This document shows, in pieces, positions 35,815-47,151 of a stretch of 64,000 nucleotides of DNA (the first letter of the stretch is position 1; each line of letters begins with the position of its first letter). Below the pieces are notes generated by a model. The model saw only the letters and a program-made list of their open reading frames with translations. It ran no database searches and was not told the origin of the DNA. This DNA comes from Ziziphus jujuba (Eukaryota > Streptophyta > Magnoliopsida > Rosales > Rhamnaceae), in the NCBI RefSeq assembly GCF_031755915.1, contig NC_083383.1, forward strand, positions 27,341,001 through 27,405,000, in the 5' to 3' direction. The translations under genes and the position numbers were made by a program.

Positions 35815-37560
35815 AATGTTTGAGTCGGCAATGTTTGAGTGATTTGGTTGGAAAGAAGGAGGAGCTTTCGGACAAGTTTCTGAAACGAATTACGTTTGAA
35901 AATTGAAGCAAGTACTTAGCAATTCATTTCAAGCATCGTCTACTGAAGAATTAAAAGACGACCTGTTTTTCATATTTACTACTGTTGGCAGGATATTTTG
36001 TATAATTTGTGTCTATTATTGTTTTATTATTGGTTAATAGTTTTATTTTTATCCTTTATTCTTATATTATGTTTATGGTATTTAAGGAAATTTTTTTTTT
36101 TTTAAATCCTCTATTTGTCTACTGTGATTGTTTTCTTGGCAATTAAGTTTTGTTTCTTATTGAAAAACTTATAAGTCACGCACTTTATTCAGTGCTATGA
36201 CTCATTATCCCACTGTTATATTACATTGTTAATTTGGTTTCATAAAACTCTCTTTTCATATAGATGCCTGCACTTTTTATTTGCTGATTTTGTTTTTAAA
36301 ACATAACCAAACAATGACCATTATTACAAAGTAATAAAATTTTGCATGTAAGATCATGTTTGGAATGAGAGAAATCTTGCACTTATTGTTAGAACTAACA
36401 ACAGCTCACATGACTTGTTAACACTATACCAACCTATACGAATAATTTGGGATTTAGCTAATATAGATTAGGTTAATAACAGATTAACCTAGCTGTTAAC
36501 ATCCTTTACGTTAATAAATCATAACGGGTGAAATCCACAAATAGCCCATTTCACCCATTAAGAGAGACATTTTAATAATTATACTACAGGTTAAAAATAA
36601 ACCTAGTTTTATGATTATAGTTGCAGTATTTTAAACAATTTGTATTTTTAATTTTCCTTTTTCTGAAAAAAAGAAAAAAAAATTAATTTCTTTATCTTTG
36701 ATTTGTAATAAGATATTCTTATTTTGTATTTATTTTGATAGCTAAAAACAAATATATATATATATATATATATTTGATAGTTAATGTTATTTTTTTCTTT
36801 TTCTTTTTTAATAAAAAAATATTTTATAGAATATAATATAAAATAGGTCAAATGGGTCAAACAGGCTAAACGGGTAATGTATTTATGGTTAACCCATATC
36901 AATCAAAAAAAAATTTAACATGTTAATAGGTTGTATAATGAATAATGCATTAAATTAATAAATAAATTTAAATATGAATATATTCACCTGTTGATTTAAC
37001 AAATTGTGTTTGAATGAACAAAATTTAACACAAACACGACATGACATAATCCGAATTTGTTTCCACACGACCATTGCTCAGACTTCTTATTATTCTCTTT
37101 TCTCAAATGGGGCATGAGATGGCATTTAACATGGCAGATAACCTTTCAATTGTAAATCCAACTTGAATAGTCATTTATGCTTGTCATTTCAGATAAATGG
37201 AAATGTTTGTAAAGAGGATGTGTTTGTTCAAATTGATGGTGTGCTAACAAAACTAAACTTCTTGAGCAAAGGAAGGAAACTTCAGAATCTCTGGCAGCAT
37301 GAAAAAATTTACCAGAAGAATGGTTAAAACCCCCTATTTAATCAGTCTCCAAATATGGTGGGAAGGAATAATTATGTGAAATACAATGATTTTTTGGTGT
37401 ATGTTCCGAGTTCTTATGAAGTAGCTAGAGAAGAAGAGTTCCTATAAATATATGAGCTTTTCTATGGCAAGCCAAAGAAATTGTTTCTAGAGTCTTATAA
37501 CAACTTTGATCTACATAATGATCCATTCATCTAATGTACATAAATTTGTATGCAAAAGTA
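35815..37560 (+). pseudogene. Truncated second copy of the adenylate kinase gene 3' end
   Basis: 35815-36375 matches the end of intron 6 of the intact gene (about 20020-20410; shared words TGAGTGATTTGGTTGGAAA, TATTGGTTAATAGTT and CTACTGTGATTGTTT), and 37085-37192 matches its last 110 bases. 37193-37300 corresponds to the last exon (ATAAATGGAAATGTTTGTAA...), but a 5-bp insertion (ACAAAACTAAACTTC in place of ACAAAACTTC) shifts the frame. 37300-37560 matches the 3' UTR. No exons 1-6 are present. Compared with the intact gene, this copy has about 120 extra bases near 35900-36010 and about 700 near 36378-37085. It sits left of the intact CCR4-like gene exactly as the live gene sits left of the dead one. 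Confidence 0.88.
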
Positions 37561-39256
37561 ATCAAGAAAAAGGTTCGTGCATGCATTCAAGTTTTGATTT
37601 GAGTTATTATACACTTTTTAATTGACTTTGTAATATTTCAATAATGTTATACAATTTAAATGTTTTGTATGATCTGAAAAAAAAAATGATGGGTATGTGT
37701 TGCTCATGAATCATTATTAGATAATGTTATTTTGATTATACCGAATAATCTTTTCTCTAATTTGGATTTTAGATGTCTTCCTCTTCCAGTAACAAATAAT
37801 AGTAATAATAATTAAAAAATTATTAGCTGCTTACAAGGGTCAGTTTATTTATTTTTATCGAACAAACAAGGAGCACTTGTAGGATTGGAATATTGATTTC
37901 CCATTATTTTCTTCCATATTCATGACTCTCTCTTTTTCTTACCCAAAAAAAAAAAAAAAAAGATAAAAAAAGAAAAAAGAAAAATTATCATGTTTAAAAG
38001 GAAATCTTCCTTTTACTCAACTGTATCTGAACTTGTATCCAGGATTTTTCCTTCGATACAGGATTTTTCCTTATTTTTAGTATATAATATTTATATATCT
38101 TTTTCTATATAATTTCCATAACTTTGATTTTTTTCCTCTTGGGTTTGACCTTAAATGATAATTGTGTAATGTACCCCATTTTGAGTACCGAATTTAATTA
38201 GAATTTCCGAATAAATGCATCCATGACCTTGTTTAACCAAACCAACGTGTAAGAGTTAGGTTTGGGTTTGAATAATGTGACATATGAACCATCTTTTGGT
38301 CATAAATCAGACAACAGCAAAAATAAAAAAAAAAGGTAATAAAAAGTTTTTTATTTTTCCCTTTTTTTTTAATTTTTAAAGCCTCTTCTTTCTCACGCAA
38401 AAGGACGGCTGTACTATTCACCCCCAAAAAAAAACCAAAAAAAAAAGAAAAGAAAGCACAATTGTACAAGACCCCTTTAATTAATCTTCACGTTTTACAT
38501 TCCTCCAAGTTCTATTCTACAATCCTAATGATTAAAAGCGTATTATTGGTAATCAGGAAGAGTTAATTTCTTGCATGCATAGACTTTTCAAAAACAAAAA
38601 TTAAAAGAAATTTCAACTGTTTGTCATTGTCTTCGAGGAAGAAAATCAATGACCATTACAATGATAATTGAACCAAAAAAAAAAAAGGAACTGTACAATT
38701 CACCCAAAAAAAAAAAAAAACAAAAACAAAAACAAAAAAGGAAGCACGACTGTACAAGCCCCTTTAATTAATTTTCATGTTTCACATTATTCCAAGTTCT
38801 ATTCTGCAATCCTAATGATTGAAAGGGTATTATTGGAAATCAAGAAGAGCAAGTTCCACTAATTTCTTGCATGCATAGACTTTTCAAAAAAAAAAAATTA
38901 ATAATAAAAGAAATTTCAACGGTTTTGACGTTATCTTTGAGGATGAAAATCAATAGAAAAAAATAATAATAATAAGAAAAGGAGATCACAAATAATCTTT
39001 TGCGTTATGAACAATGTCTACCCTCTTTTCTACGGTAGGTAGCTGATTCAAACACCTTTTGTCACAACATCAACCACTAAAAAAGATAAAATTTAAAAAA
39101 AAAAAGAAAAAAGAAAAAACAAAATTGTTTTCTATACCTATGAAAATGATGTACAAAAAAAAAAAAAAAAAACTATAATAACAAAAAGAATGATTTTTCC
39201 TTTACATAAAATCTTGACCATGTCACACCGTGTGTTAAGAAACCGAGGGTGCATGA
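37561..39256. other. Spacer left (3') of the CCR4-like gene
   Basis: No gene is seen. It holds A-rich tracts and a tandem duplication at about 38403-38957. The last few hundred bases next to 39257 must include the 3' UTR of the minus-strand kinase gene. Confidence 0.6.
38403..38957. repeat. Tandem duplication, two units of about 275-282 bp
   Basis: Unit 1 (about 38403-38660) and unit 2 (about 38686-38957) share CTGTACAATTCACCC-A(n), GCACGACTGTACAAG, CCAAGTTCTATTCTGCAATC, TTTCTTGCATGCATAGACTT and AAAGAAATTTCAAC. Unit 2 contains the extra words GCAAGTTCCACTA and additional A runs. Confidence 0.85.
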
Positions 39257-41608
39257 CTATGCCAGAGACTCGATGGATGGCGACCGAGAGCGTGGTGGCC
39301 GTGCGAAGCACGCCGCCAATGCTCTTTCCATGTAACCTACAATCTCCAACATAGTTGGTCTATCTCTGCCTTCCAAAGCCACACAATCGGCGGCCATGTA
39401 CCCTATATATTTCACGGCCTCTATCTCAAATGGAGTAGGCGGGGGCACTTTAGGGTCCAAAACTCTATGTATTTCATCTCGAACAATATACGGCACCATA
39501 TAATCAACCACATTTCTTGGTACTCCATTTTCATTTTTATGAATTGCTTTCAACCCAGAAAGCAATTCTAATAGTACCACTCCAAAGCTATAAACATCAC
39601 TTTTAGAAGTCAATTGTTGAAGCCTATAGTATTCCGGGTCTATATACCCCACAGTTCCAGCTGCCAAAAGGGAAAGGTGGGACCCTTCCTCTTCCGGACC
39701 CATCAAGGAAAGTCCAAAATCTGACACCTTGGCAGTCCACGTGGCATCCAGAAGTATATTAGACGACTTTATATCCCTATGTATGACTGGTGGGATTGAG
39801 TATACGTGGAGATACTCTATCCCTCTTGCTGCGTCTAGTGCCACTTTGATCCGAGCAGCCCAAGAGGAAGACAAAGGGGAGTTTTCGAGCCTGTGAAGGT
39901 GATCATTCAGAGAGCCGTTTTCCATGAATTCATAGACCAAAACTCTCTCTTTATCATCTTCATAGAAACCCAGAAGCCGAACCAAATGCTTGTGGTTAAG
40001 TCTGGAAAGAAAGTCGAGCTCGTTGACGAAAGCACTGTCTTTGTCTTCTTGTTTTCTTGTTATTCCTGGAGTGTTCGATGTGGAGGTCGAGACCTCTGCC
40101 CTTTTAATGGCTACTTCTCGGCCGTCACCCAGTTTTCCATGATAAACAGAGCCGAAACTTCCTGTCCCGATCTTATGATCTTCGGAGAAGTTTCCGGTGG
40201 CGTCGAGTAAGACTTCGAGAGAGAATTCCTCCAAATGAGCTCCATTGCCAATGCTGATCAAGTGGCTCAGCCTCTTCTCTAGTACAGGTTGTGCTGGTTG
40301 AGCTTGTTGAGTTCGGTTGTGGCTCTGCTGGGTTCCTGTTGAATCATCCAAAGGGCCTGAGTCGTGGACCTTTCTGCCTCTGATATTGCAGAACCTGGAT
40401 AGAAAGTAACAGCAAACCACAACCAAAGACAAAGAGCCCACCGAACCCAACACTATAAACGCTATCATTTCATTGCTAAGACCATTTTTTGATGATTTCG
40501 TCTGCGGTTGCGGCGGCGGAGAAGGCGACAATGGCGGCGATAATGGTGAAGTGGCTGTTTCTTCAATTGAAGGATAGCAGAGAATACCTTCTTTACAGAA
40601 ATTGCCGTAGCCCGGCAATTGAAGAGTACCATAAGGGCATTCTCTCATGCATGTTCCGGGCATGACATTGTCGAAAACCGTGGAATTTTGTGATTCCAAC
40701 ATCTCATTTCCCCAACAGAAGAGAGAATAATTCTTTGTGGAAATCCCACAGAAAACACTTTTCTTTGCTTCAATGGAAATGAAACGATTCTCTCTCAGAT
40801 TTTCCGGCAAAGTGAAATTGTTTTCACCCCAGCAGGAAACCAAACCATTGGTTGTTAAACCACAACTGCGATTTTCTCCCAATGCCAAAGAAATGAACTT
40901 TCGTGTTGGTTTCTCACCCTTCATGTCTCCCCAGCATTCCAAGCTGTTATTCATGGAGATTGCACATGCATGATTGAACCCAGCAGCAATTTTACTGTAA
41001 TTCCCTTTGGGTTCACTGCCGACGACGCTGGTATTTCCTCCTAAGCAAGTGATACTTGATGTCGTAGAAGATAACCCACATACAAATTCCTCACCCACTG
41101 CTATGCTCGAAAAGTTTTGGCCTTGGAAATGATCGGGATCGGATCTAAATTTAGGCCATTGCCAACATTCAAGACGGTTAGTCCCATTAACCACTCCACA
41201 AATGGATGAATTTCCTGCAGAAACTTCCCTGAGAGGTGGTCCACGGTATAAACGCTTGTATTCCATATTAGTTCCATTAACGGAGAACCTCCAGCAACTG
41301 AGAATGGAAGTGGAAGAGAAAGGAGATGAAGAATCAGACATCAAAGAACAGAGAAACCCATTTCCAGAAACTATCCCCGTAGTCAATGGAGCATTGGGAT
41401 TGACTGGAATATTGATTCCAGGAGGGAAACTAGTACAAGTGAGATTGTTGTTAGGCTGAAGCAAAGCACAGATCAATGTCTGATTTGAAGTTTCAGATAT
41501 TGATACAGTGGAAAGTGAATAAACAGATGGAAAAGAGCAGCAAAATATGGAGAAGAAGAAGAAGAAGCAGAGGAAAAACAGAGTGTTGTTATTGAAGAAA
41601 AAAGCCAT
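39257..41608 (-). CDS. CCR4: CRINKLY4-related receptor-like kinase (CCR4-like), 783 aa, intronless
   Basis: A plasma-membrane Ser/Thr receptor kinase of the CRINKLY4 family. Residues 1-31 form a Phe-rich signal peptide. The ectodomain (about 32-350) has crinkly/RCC1-like repeats, seen as recurring CGL/CGI and CWG motifs (SCWGENNF, ECWGDMKG, FCWGNEM), N-glycosylation sites, and a Cys-rich end with a Pro-rich linker (PLSPPLSPSPPPQP). The transmembrane helix is at about 378-400. The kinase spans about 474-760: [52 protein letters not shown], and RPTMLEI. All catalytic residues are present and it is an RD kinase. Length is like Arabidopsis CCR4 (At5g47850, about 750 residues). It has no introns, as in that family. 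The ATG is chosen because it precedes the signal peptide, with no in-frame alternative. A pyrimidine-rich (TTC)n leader lies at about 41740-41775. Its left neighbour is a dead adenylate kinase fragment. Confidence 0.93.
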   Translation of the reverse strand: MAFFFNNNTLFFLCFFFFFSIFCCSFPSVYSLSTVSISETSNQTLICALLQPNNNLTCTSFPPGINIPVNPNAPLTTGIVSGNGFLCSLMSDSSSPFSSTSILSCWRFSVNGTNMEYKRLYRGPPLREVSAGNSSICGVVNGTNRLECWQWPKFRSDPDHFQGQNFSSIAVGEEFVCGLSSTTSSITCLGGNTSVVGSEPKGNYSKIAAGFNHACAISMNNSLECWGDMKGEKPTRKFISLALGENRSCGLTTNGLVSCWGENNFTLPENLRENRFISIEAKKSVFCGISTKNYSLFCWGNEMLESQNSTVFDNVMPGTCMRECPYGTLQLPGYGNFCKEGILCYPSIEETATSPLSPPLSPSPPPQPQTKSSKNGLSNEMIAFIVLGSVGSLSLVVVCCYFLSRFCNIRGRKVHDSGPLDDSTGTQQSHNRTQQAQPAQPVLEKRLSHLISIGNGAHLEEFSLEVLLDATGNFSEDHKIGTGSFGSVYHGKLGDGREVAIKRAEVSTSTSNTPGITRKQEDKDSAFVNELDFLSRLNHKHLVRLLGFYEDDKERVLVYEFMENGSLNDHLHRLENSPLSSSWAARIKVALDAARGIEYLHVYSIPPVIHRDIKSSNILLDATWTAKVSDFGLSLMGPEEEGSHLSLLAAGTVGYIDPEYYRLQQLTSKSDVYSFGVVLLELLSGLKAIHKNENGVPRNVVDYMVPYIVRDEIHRVLDPKVPPPTPFEIEAVKYIGYMAADCVALEGRDRPTMLEIVGYMERALAACFARPPRSRSPSIESLA

Positions 41609-42000
41609 AGAAATAATGGTTAGTGGGATCTGACAATTTCATGGTTAATGGGTTTTTGGGTTGTTTTTTTTTTTTTTTCTTTGGGTGGTTTCTGTGATTA
41701 TAAAATTGAGAACTGGCTTTTGAGATTGTTTTAAAGGACTTTGAAGGAAGAAGAAGATGAAGAAGAAGAAAAAGTGAAAAACGCGGTTTGAGAGAGTGTA
41801 TTGTGAGGACCAGAGACTCAGTCCTGATAGAAAATTTCCATGCCTTCCAATTTTTTGAGAAGCAGAGAAGAGCGCGTGGGTCAAAATCTGAAACCTGTGG
41901 TCTTTTGGCTTGGCACACGAATTACCTGCCTTTTTTTTTCTTTTTTTTTTTTTTAAAGAGAAGAATATGGATGCCTTATTGACTCAGCCATGTGATTATT
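41609..42000 (-). promoter_or_regulatory. Probable leader and promoter of the CCR4-like gene
   Basis: In the coding direction this contains a CT/TTC-rich tract (41740-41775), common in plant 5' leaders. Composition is GC-richer up to about 41930 and then falls to A/T runs. No clear TATA element is seen. Some short open frames overlap here but are not credible genes. Confidence 0.35.
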
Positions 42001-42096
42001 AGCAGCTTTGAACTTCACCACAATTAATTAGAAGAATGTGAAAAGAAAACAAGATGGTAACTAAAGATATGAATCTTTAGGACGAAGTCTAGCTTA

Positions 42097-42174
42097 ATTG
42101 GTGACCGTTATTATCTGTGTCAAAGATGATGATTCGAACTAATTGGTGAACGTCATTATTTATGTCAAAGATTG
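42097..42174. repeat. 32-bp direct repeat, period 45 bp
   Basis: AATTGGTGACCGTTATTATC... and AATTGGTGAACGTCATTATT..., each followed by TGTCAAAGAT, lie at about 42097-42128 and 42142-42174. Confidence 0.8.
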
Positions 42175-44083
42175 TGCCACTTCGAATCATAGGTTGTGGG
42201 CATAAGGATAGCTAAATAAAAAAAAAAAAAATCTAATTATAATTAAATTATAATTGATCATTAATTTAAAGTTTTTAACCCTTGTCCTAATTATAGTTAA
42301 ATTTTATATGTTTAAAAGTTTTTAATTGTTAAAAATTATAATTGTATTTTTACAATATTATTTAATCATTAATTTTTATTTTTTTAAGGGTATTTAACTA
42401 TAAAAACTAATTTAAAAAATTAGCAAACTGATCTATTTTTTATAAATGTAAAAAATTAAAGAAAAATTAATGATAATTTTATAAAAATATAGTATATAAA
42501 TACAATTATAACAAAACTAAAAAGATTTAAAAGAAATTTATTTATTAAAAAATTAATAAATTTTTACATATATTAGTAAAAATTTCAAAAGGAAGCGTGG
42601 GAGCAGCTTTTGAAAATTTCTTTCACTAAATAATTGGCTACCTAACTTTCTGACTTAATTTTCCTTTTATTTCTAGATGAATTATTTTAGTTGTAAAATT
42701 AATTTTTTTTTTAATCTCTAGATGAATTATTTTAGTTTTAAAATTACATTTTTAATTCTTAACTATTAATTTTTTAAGACGTAATCGTTATATAATACGA
42801 ATATTTAGATAGTTTGATTTAAACTAAAAATTTAACAATTATAAACATACATATGTCAAATCTTAATTTTTATATGATTTTTAATATATTCAATCAAACA
42901 AACTTAACACTTGTATCTAATTTTCAAAAGAAAAGAACACAAAAGTATAAAATTAAGATAAATGCCCAAAAACAAAGTTCAATGCAAAATGCATAAATAT
43001 CTATATCTCTATATATATATATATATATATTTATATATTCTGGTAAATAGCAAAACGCATATTGTTGTTCATGAAAAAGCTATACATGTTTTTAGATGTG
43101 ATGTTATATTATATCCTTGTACAATCTTTCTTTTGTCAATATAATACATGTTAATATTTACTTTTACTACTTTCTATGATTTTGTTTTTTTGGAAAAAAA
43201 TTCTATATTTTTATTTTATCATTTGCTTTTTCCCCAACTATTTGAAAATTTTGGCTCCCTATGCAATTTAAAAGGCTAATAATAAAAGAATTATTATATA
43301 TTTTACTACAGCTATAGCTATAGCTATGATAAAAGAGAAAGTTTGTATGAATTTGTAACCAGATGACAATTTTGTAATATTGCCTATTTTTTAAGGTAAA
43401 AATGTTTGCAACAAAGAATAGTTAACCATGAAACATTTATGAAGGCGTTAAGCCTTAAGCTCTTTCCCTTCCTTTCTCTATCTCATTTTTTAATTGTTTC
43501 TTCATTATTAATAATTAAAATTCACTTTAGTAAATTTTCAATTGTAATTTTGAATTCCTGTCGATCTATCTTTCGAAAATGATGTTTTGTTTTTGAGCTG
43601 CCTGCATGCAAAAAGTATGTATTTAAAAGTGCAAATATAAGTCTTGTAGCCAATTTAATTTACATGTTTGTTACAACGTTTGCTAATTTTTTTATTTTTT
43701 ATTTTGGGTATTTTTCCATATGTTAAACACCGCTGTAAAAAGAATAAAACATAAGTAATCTGAACATGTGTATGTCTATGCCTAAACATAGAGAAAAATT
43801 TATTTACACCTTTTAATTTTTGCCAATATTTCACTTAAACTCCAAAAAATTATTATTTATTTCATTTTACTTTTCAAAAATTATCAAAAGAGATTACTTT
43901 GTTAGCTTTTGTCAGTTTTTACCATTTTATTTTAATAGTTAATGATTAAAATTGTATTTTTACAATGTTAATCATTCATAAAATATATATTTTTAATTTT
44001 TTTTTAACCTTCGACTATTAAAATTAATTAGTTAAAACTGACAAATAAACTTGCTTTGACATATATATATATATATACATATG

Positions 44084-44116
<33 letters not shown>

Positions 44117-44643
44117 AAATATATATATATATATATAGTTTTGCTGTAGAGAGAATTATATTCATTCCATAAGGTGAGAATCTAATATTGAATATTATTT
44201 CAAGAGAGTAGTTTTGCTCCAAAACGAATAGGTTGGCTCTTAAGCAAAATTGACTCTTTCAAAATAATGTTCTATATTATATTTCTATTTTTATAAAATG
44301 AATCTAATTATTTCTATAACAAAACTGTATGTATATATATACATTAAATATATATAACTAAATGAAGGTTAATGATGATTTTTTTAAAATGTGGGATCCA
44401 AATGAAATAAAAGCAAAACTACATGGGTGTATTTAAACATATAAACATATATAGGTGCAACCTATTACAAAAAACAACTTAAATAATATTCTTTTCTCTA
44501 AAATGTGTTTCCACGTACTCCAATCATAGTCTAGATTTTGGATTGTCGAATATTGTTTACATCTTTTTCCTTTAATAGTTTGGAACATAAAAAACCAAAG
44601 CTCAAGAATTAGTGAACAAAAATTGTAATTCATCCTCTATAGT

Positions 44644-44688
44644 AATTGATTCATAATATTTTTTTTTTTGGATGAAATTGATTCATAA
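44644..44688 (-). mobile_element. A-tailed micro-insertion with perfect 13-bp flanking repeat
   Basis: AATTGATTCATAA at 44644-44656 and 44676-44688 are identical. The 19-bp insert, read on the minus strand, is TCATCC followed by 11 A and a short AT end. Confidence 0.65.
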
Positions 44689-47151
44689 GAATTACTTACT
44701 AAAAATGATGTTTTATCGGAGTAACAACAATTACAACCACCAATTTTTTTCATAGATTTTTTTGTTTGTATTTAATTTGGAGTATAATAAATTTAAAAGC
44801 AATTACAGATTTTAAAAAATTTCATAAATAATTATGGAATTTCATAACTTTTATATTAAATTTGTAAGAAGCAATAAAATCTTTGGAATGGAAGCAATAT
44901 TTAAGATGAACACTTTTATTCACAATTTCCCATATAAAATGCCATGAAATACATTAAAATCCATCACGTTTTAAAATCCTTTCAAACATAACTTTCTTTA
45001 GTACCTTAGGATTTTAGAAAACTTCAAAAATGTTTTAATTAAATACATATGGATTTTAATAAACTTACACATAAATCATTAAAAATCTAAGTTGAATACT
45101 GTTTACTTGTAGAAAAATTATGTTTTTCACTTGTCACTATTCTACATTGTAGTAAGTATCATGCAAAGTAAAAACAGCCTATATGACAGTAGTGACACAT
45201 AGTGGTACTCTTATTTGTATAGCTCATTTAAAATCTAAATTAAATACTCATTGACTTTCAAACTTTTTAAAAATCCATTAAATTTTAAATTGAATACATC
45301 CTCCTTAAGGTACAAATAAGCAAACTTAGTATAATATGTTTTTTAAGTTGTTTATCTCATATTTTTGAGCATTTTGTGCTTATAATGCTAGATGTCAAGG
45401 GGAAAGAATGATTCAAAAAGTAATGCTAAAAAAATATGTTACTTTGTCTACCCTATGTAGTCATTGGTTGCAAAACAATCATGGATAAAAGTGACTATTA
45501 AAAATTCTTCCCATAGAAACATAATGTGTAACAATTTAATGCTATTTCTTTATATATCAAGCTCACATGAACTTAACGTGATGGTTTTGTCATCAGGTTG
45601 GGATTTTAAAATTAATAAATGATACAGTATGAATTTAGTGATAATTTTTTTGCAAAAAATAAACCTCGTAGAGATCTAATAAACTATAAGTGAAATTTTA
45701 AATCACAGCTTTTAAAGTGATTCAAAAATTTAAAAAGAAAATCCTAAGGGTAAAATCATTAGGCTAACTTGATAGGAGCCTAGTTGTTTCTTTATATATA
45801 TATATATATATTTGATATAATATATACAACGGATTCCTATTAAGTCAACCTGATAGTTTTATCATTTGGACCTCTGTTGGAAGCTATTGGATCACTTCAA
45901 AAGCTGAGATTTAAAATTTCATTGATAATCTACTAGGCTTCTACGTGATTCACTTTCTCCAAATGTGGTTTTAACACATTATTAAATCATTTTTTTAATT
46001 TTTAAATCTCAATCATTTAAGCGATCCAATTAGTTATAATGAAAGATCTGATACTAAAAACAACAAATCGATCTAATAATGAGCCTGACTATGTATATAT
46101 ATATATATATATTCTTGAAAACTATCTCCAAGCTTATTTTGAAAAATATACTAATCTAAATACTAAAAATGGGACCCACATGATCCCATAAAAATTTAAA
46201 TGCTTAACCTCAAGAATTCACTTTTTGATATTTGGTTTTTATAATATTGAAAAGTAAATTTTTTTTAAAGGATTAACATATAAAACCAAATGGATTAGTT
46301 AATATAAATCTCATTTTTATTAGTCAAATCATCATATCTCCTAGATAAACTAAGAGATAATTTCAAGAAAATCAATGATATATATATATTTTGTATTAGT
46401 ACACTTACCAAGAAAAATTGTATATTTCTATCTATCTTACTTTTTATCAAAATTTCTTTCCTTGACTTACCCATTAAAAGTATGTCTAGACTTATCAAGT
46501 AAAAATGGTAAATGTGTAAAATAAATATTATAAATTAAAGTTTATTTTACTATAAATTAAAGTTTTAGTATTATACTATTTAGAATTTATTGTTTTATCA
46601 TTCTCATACTACCTTATAATAAACAAGTTATTTGATATGACAAGATTCGCTATAGAAACCTTCTCAAGAATTTTAGTTGGTCTCATCTCGGGAAGTTAAA
46701 CTGAACAATTCTTATGGAAAACCCATAAAGTCTCATCAAAATCAGAGACTATCAAACGTATGCAAAAAAAATAATAACTCGAGATATATATATATATATA
46801 TACACATATTTAGCCACAACAACATGTAAGTCCTCAACTATAGTCAACAACTACAACCAGTTATACTTAAGCCACTACCATATATACAAACTAGGGTTGT
46901 TACTATGCCCATAATTTAGATCAGGCATTTTAGGAGTAAATATAAATTTATTTCATACAACTAATACAAATGAGTCAAGAAGGATGAAGGAAAAAAAAAT
47001 GTAATGACTTGTCTTAAGAAGACACTTGAAATTTTAAATTTTAAATGATTTGACCATTTCCATGAGACCAAATTTGAATTTTCCTTAGAGATGGATTTTG
47101 GCTTTACCTCTTATATTATTGCATAGAGCTCATTGATATGAGTTTGTAAAC

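Larger units (their letters stand above)
42000..47150. other. Gene desert, 5 kb
   Basis: No gene is supported. Features: a 32-bp direct repeat at 42097-42174, (AT)n at about 43011-43030, 44062-44137, 45797-45810, 46094-46112 and 46785-46802, and an A-tailed micro-insertion at 44644-44688. The rest is AT-rich without clear ends of mobile elements. Confidence 0.6.
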
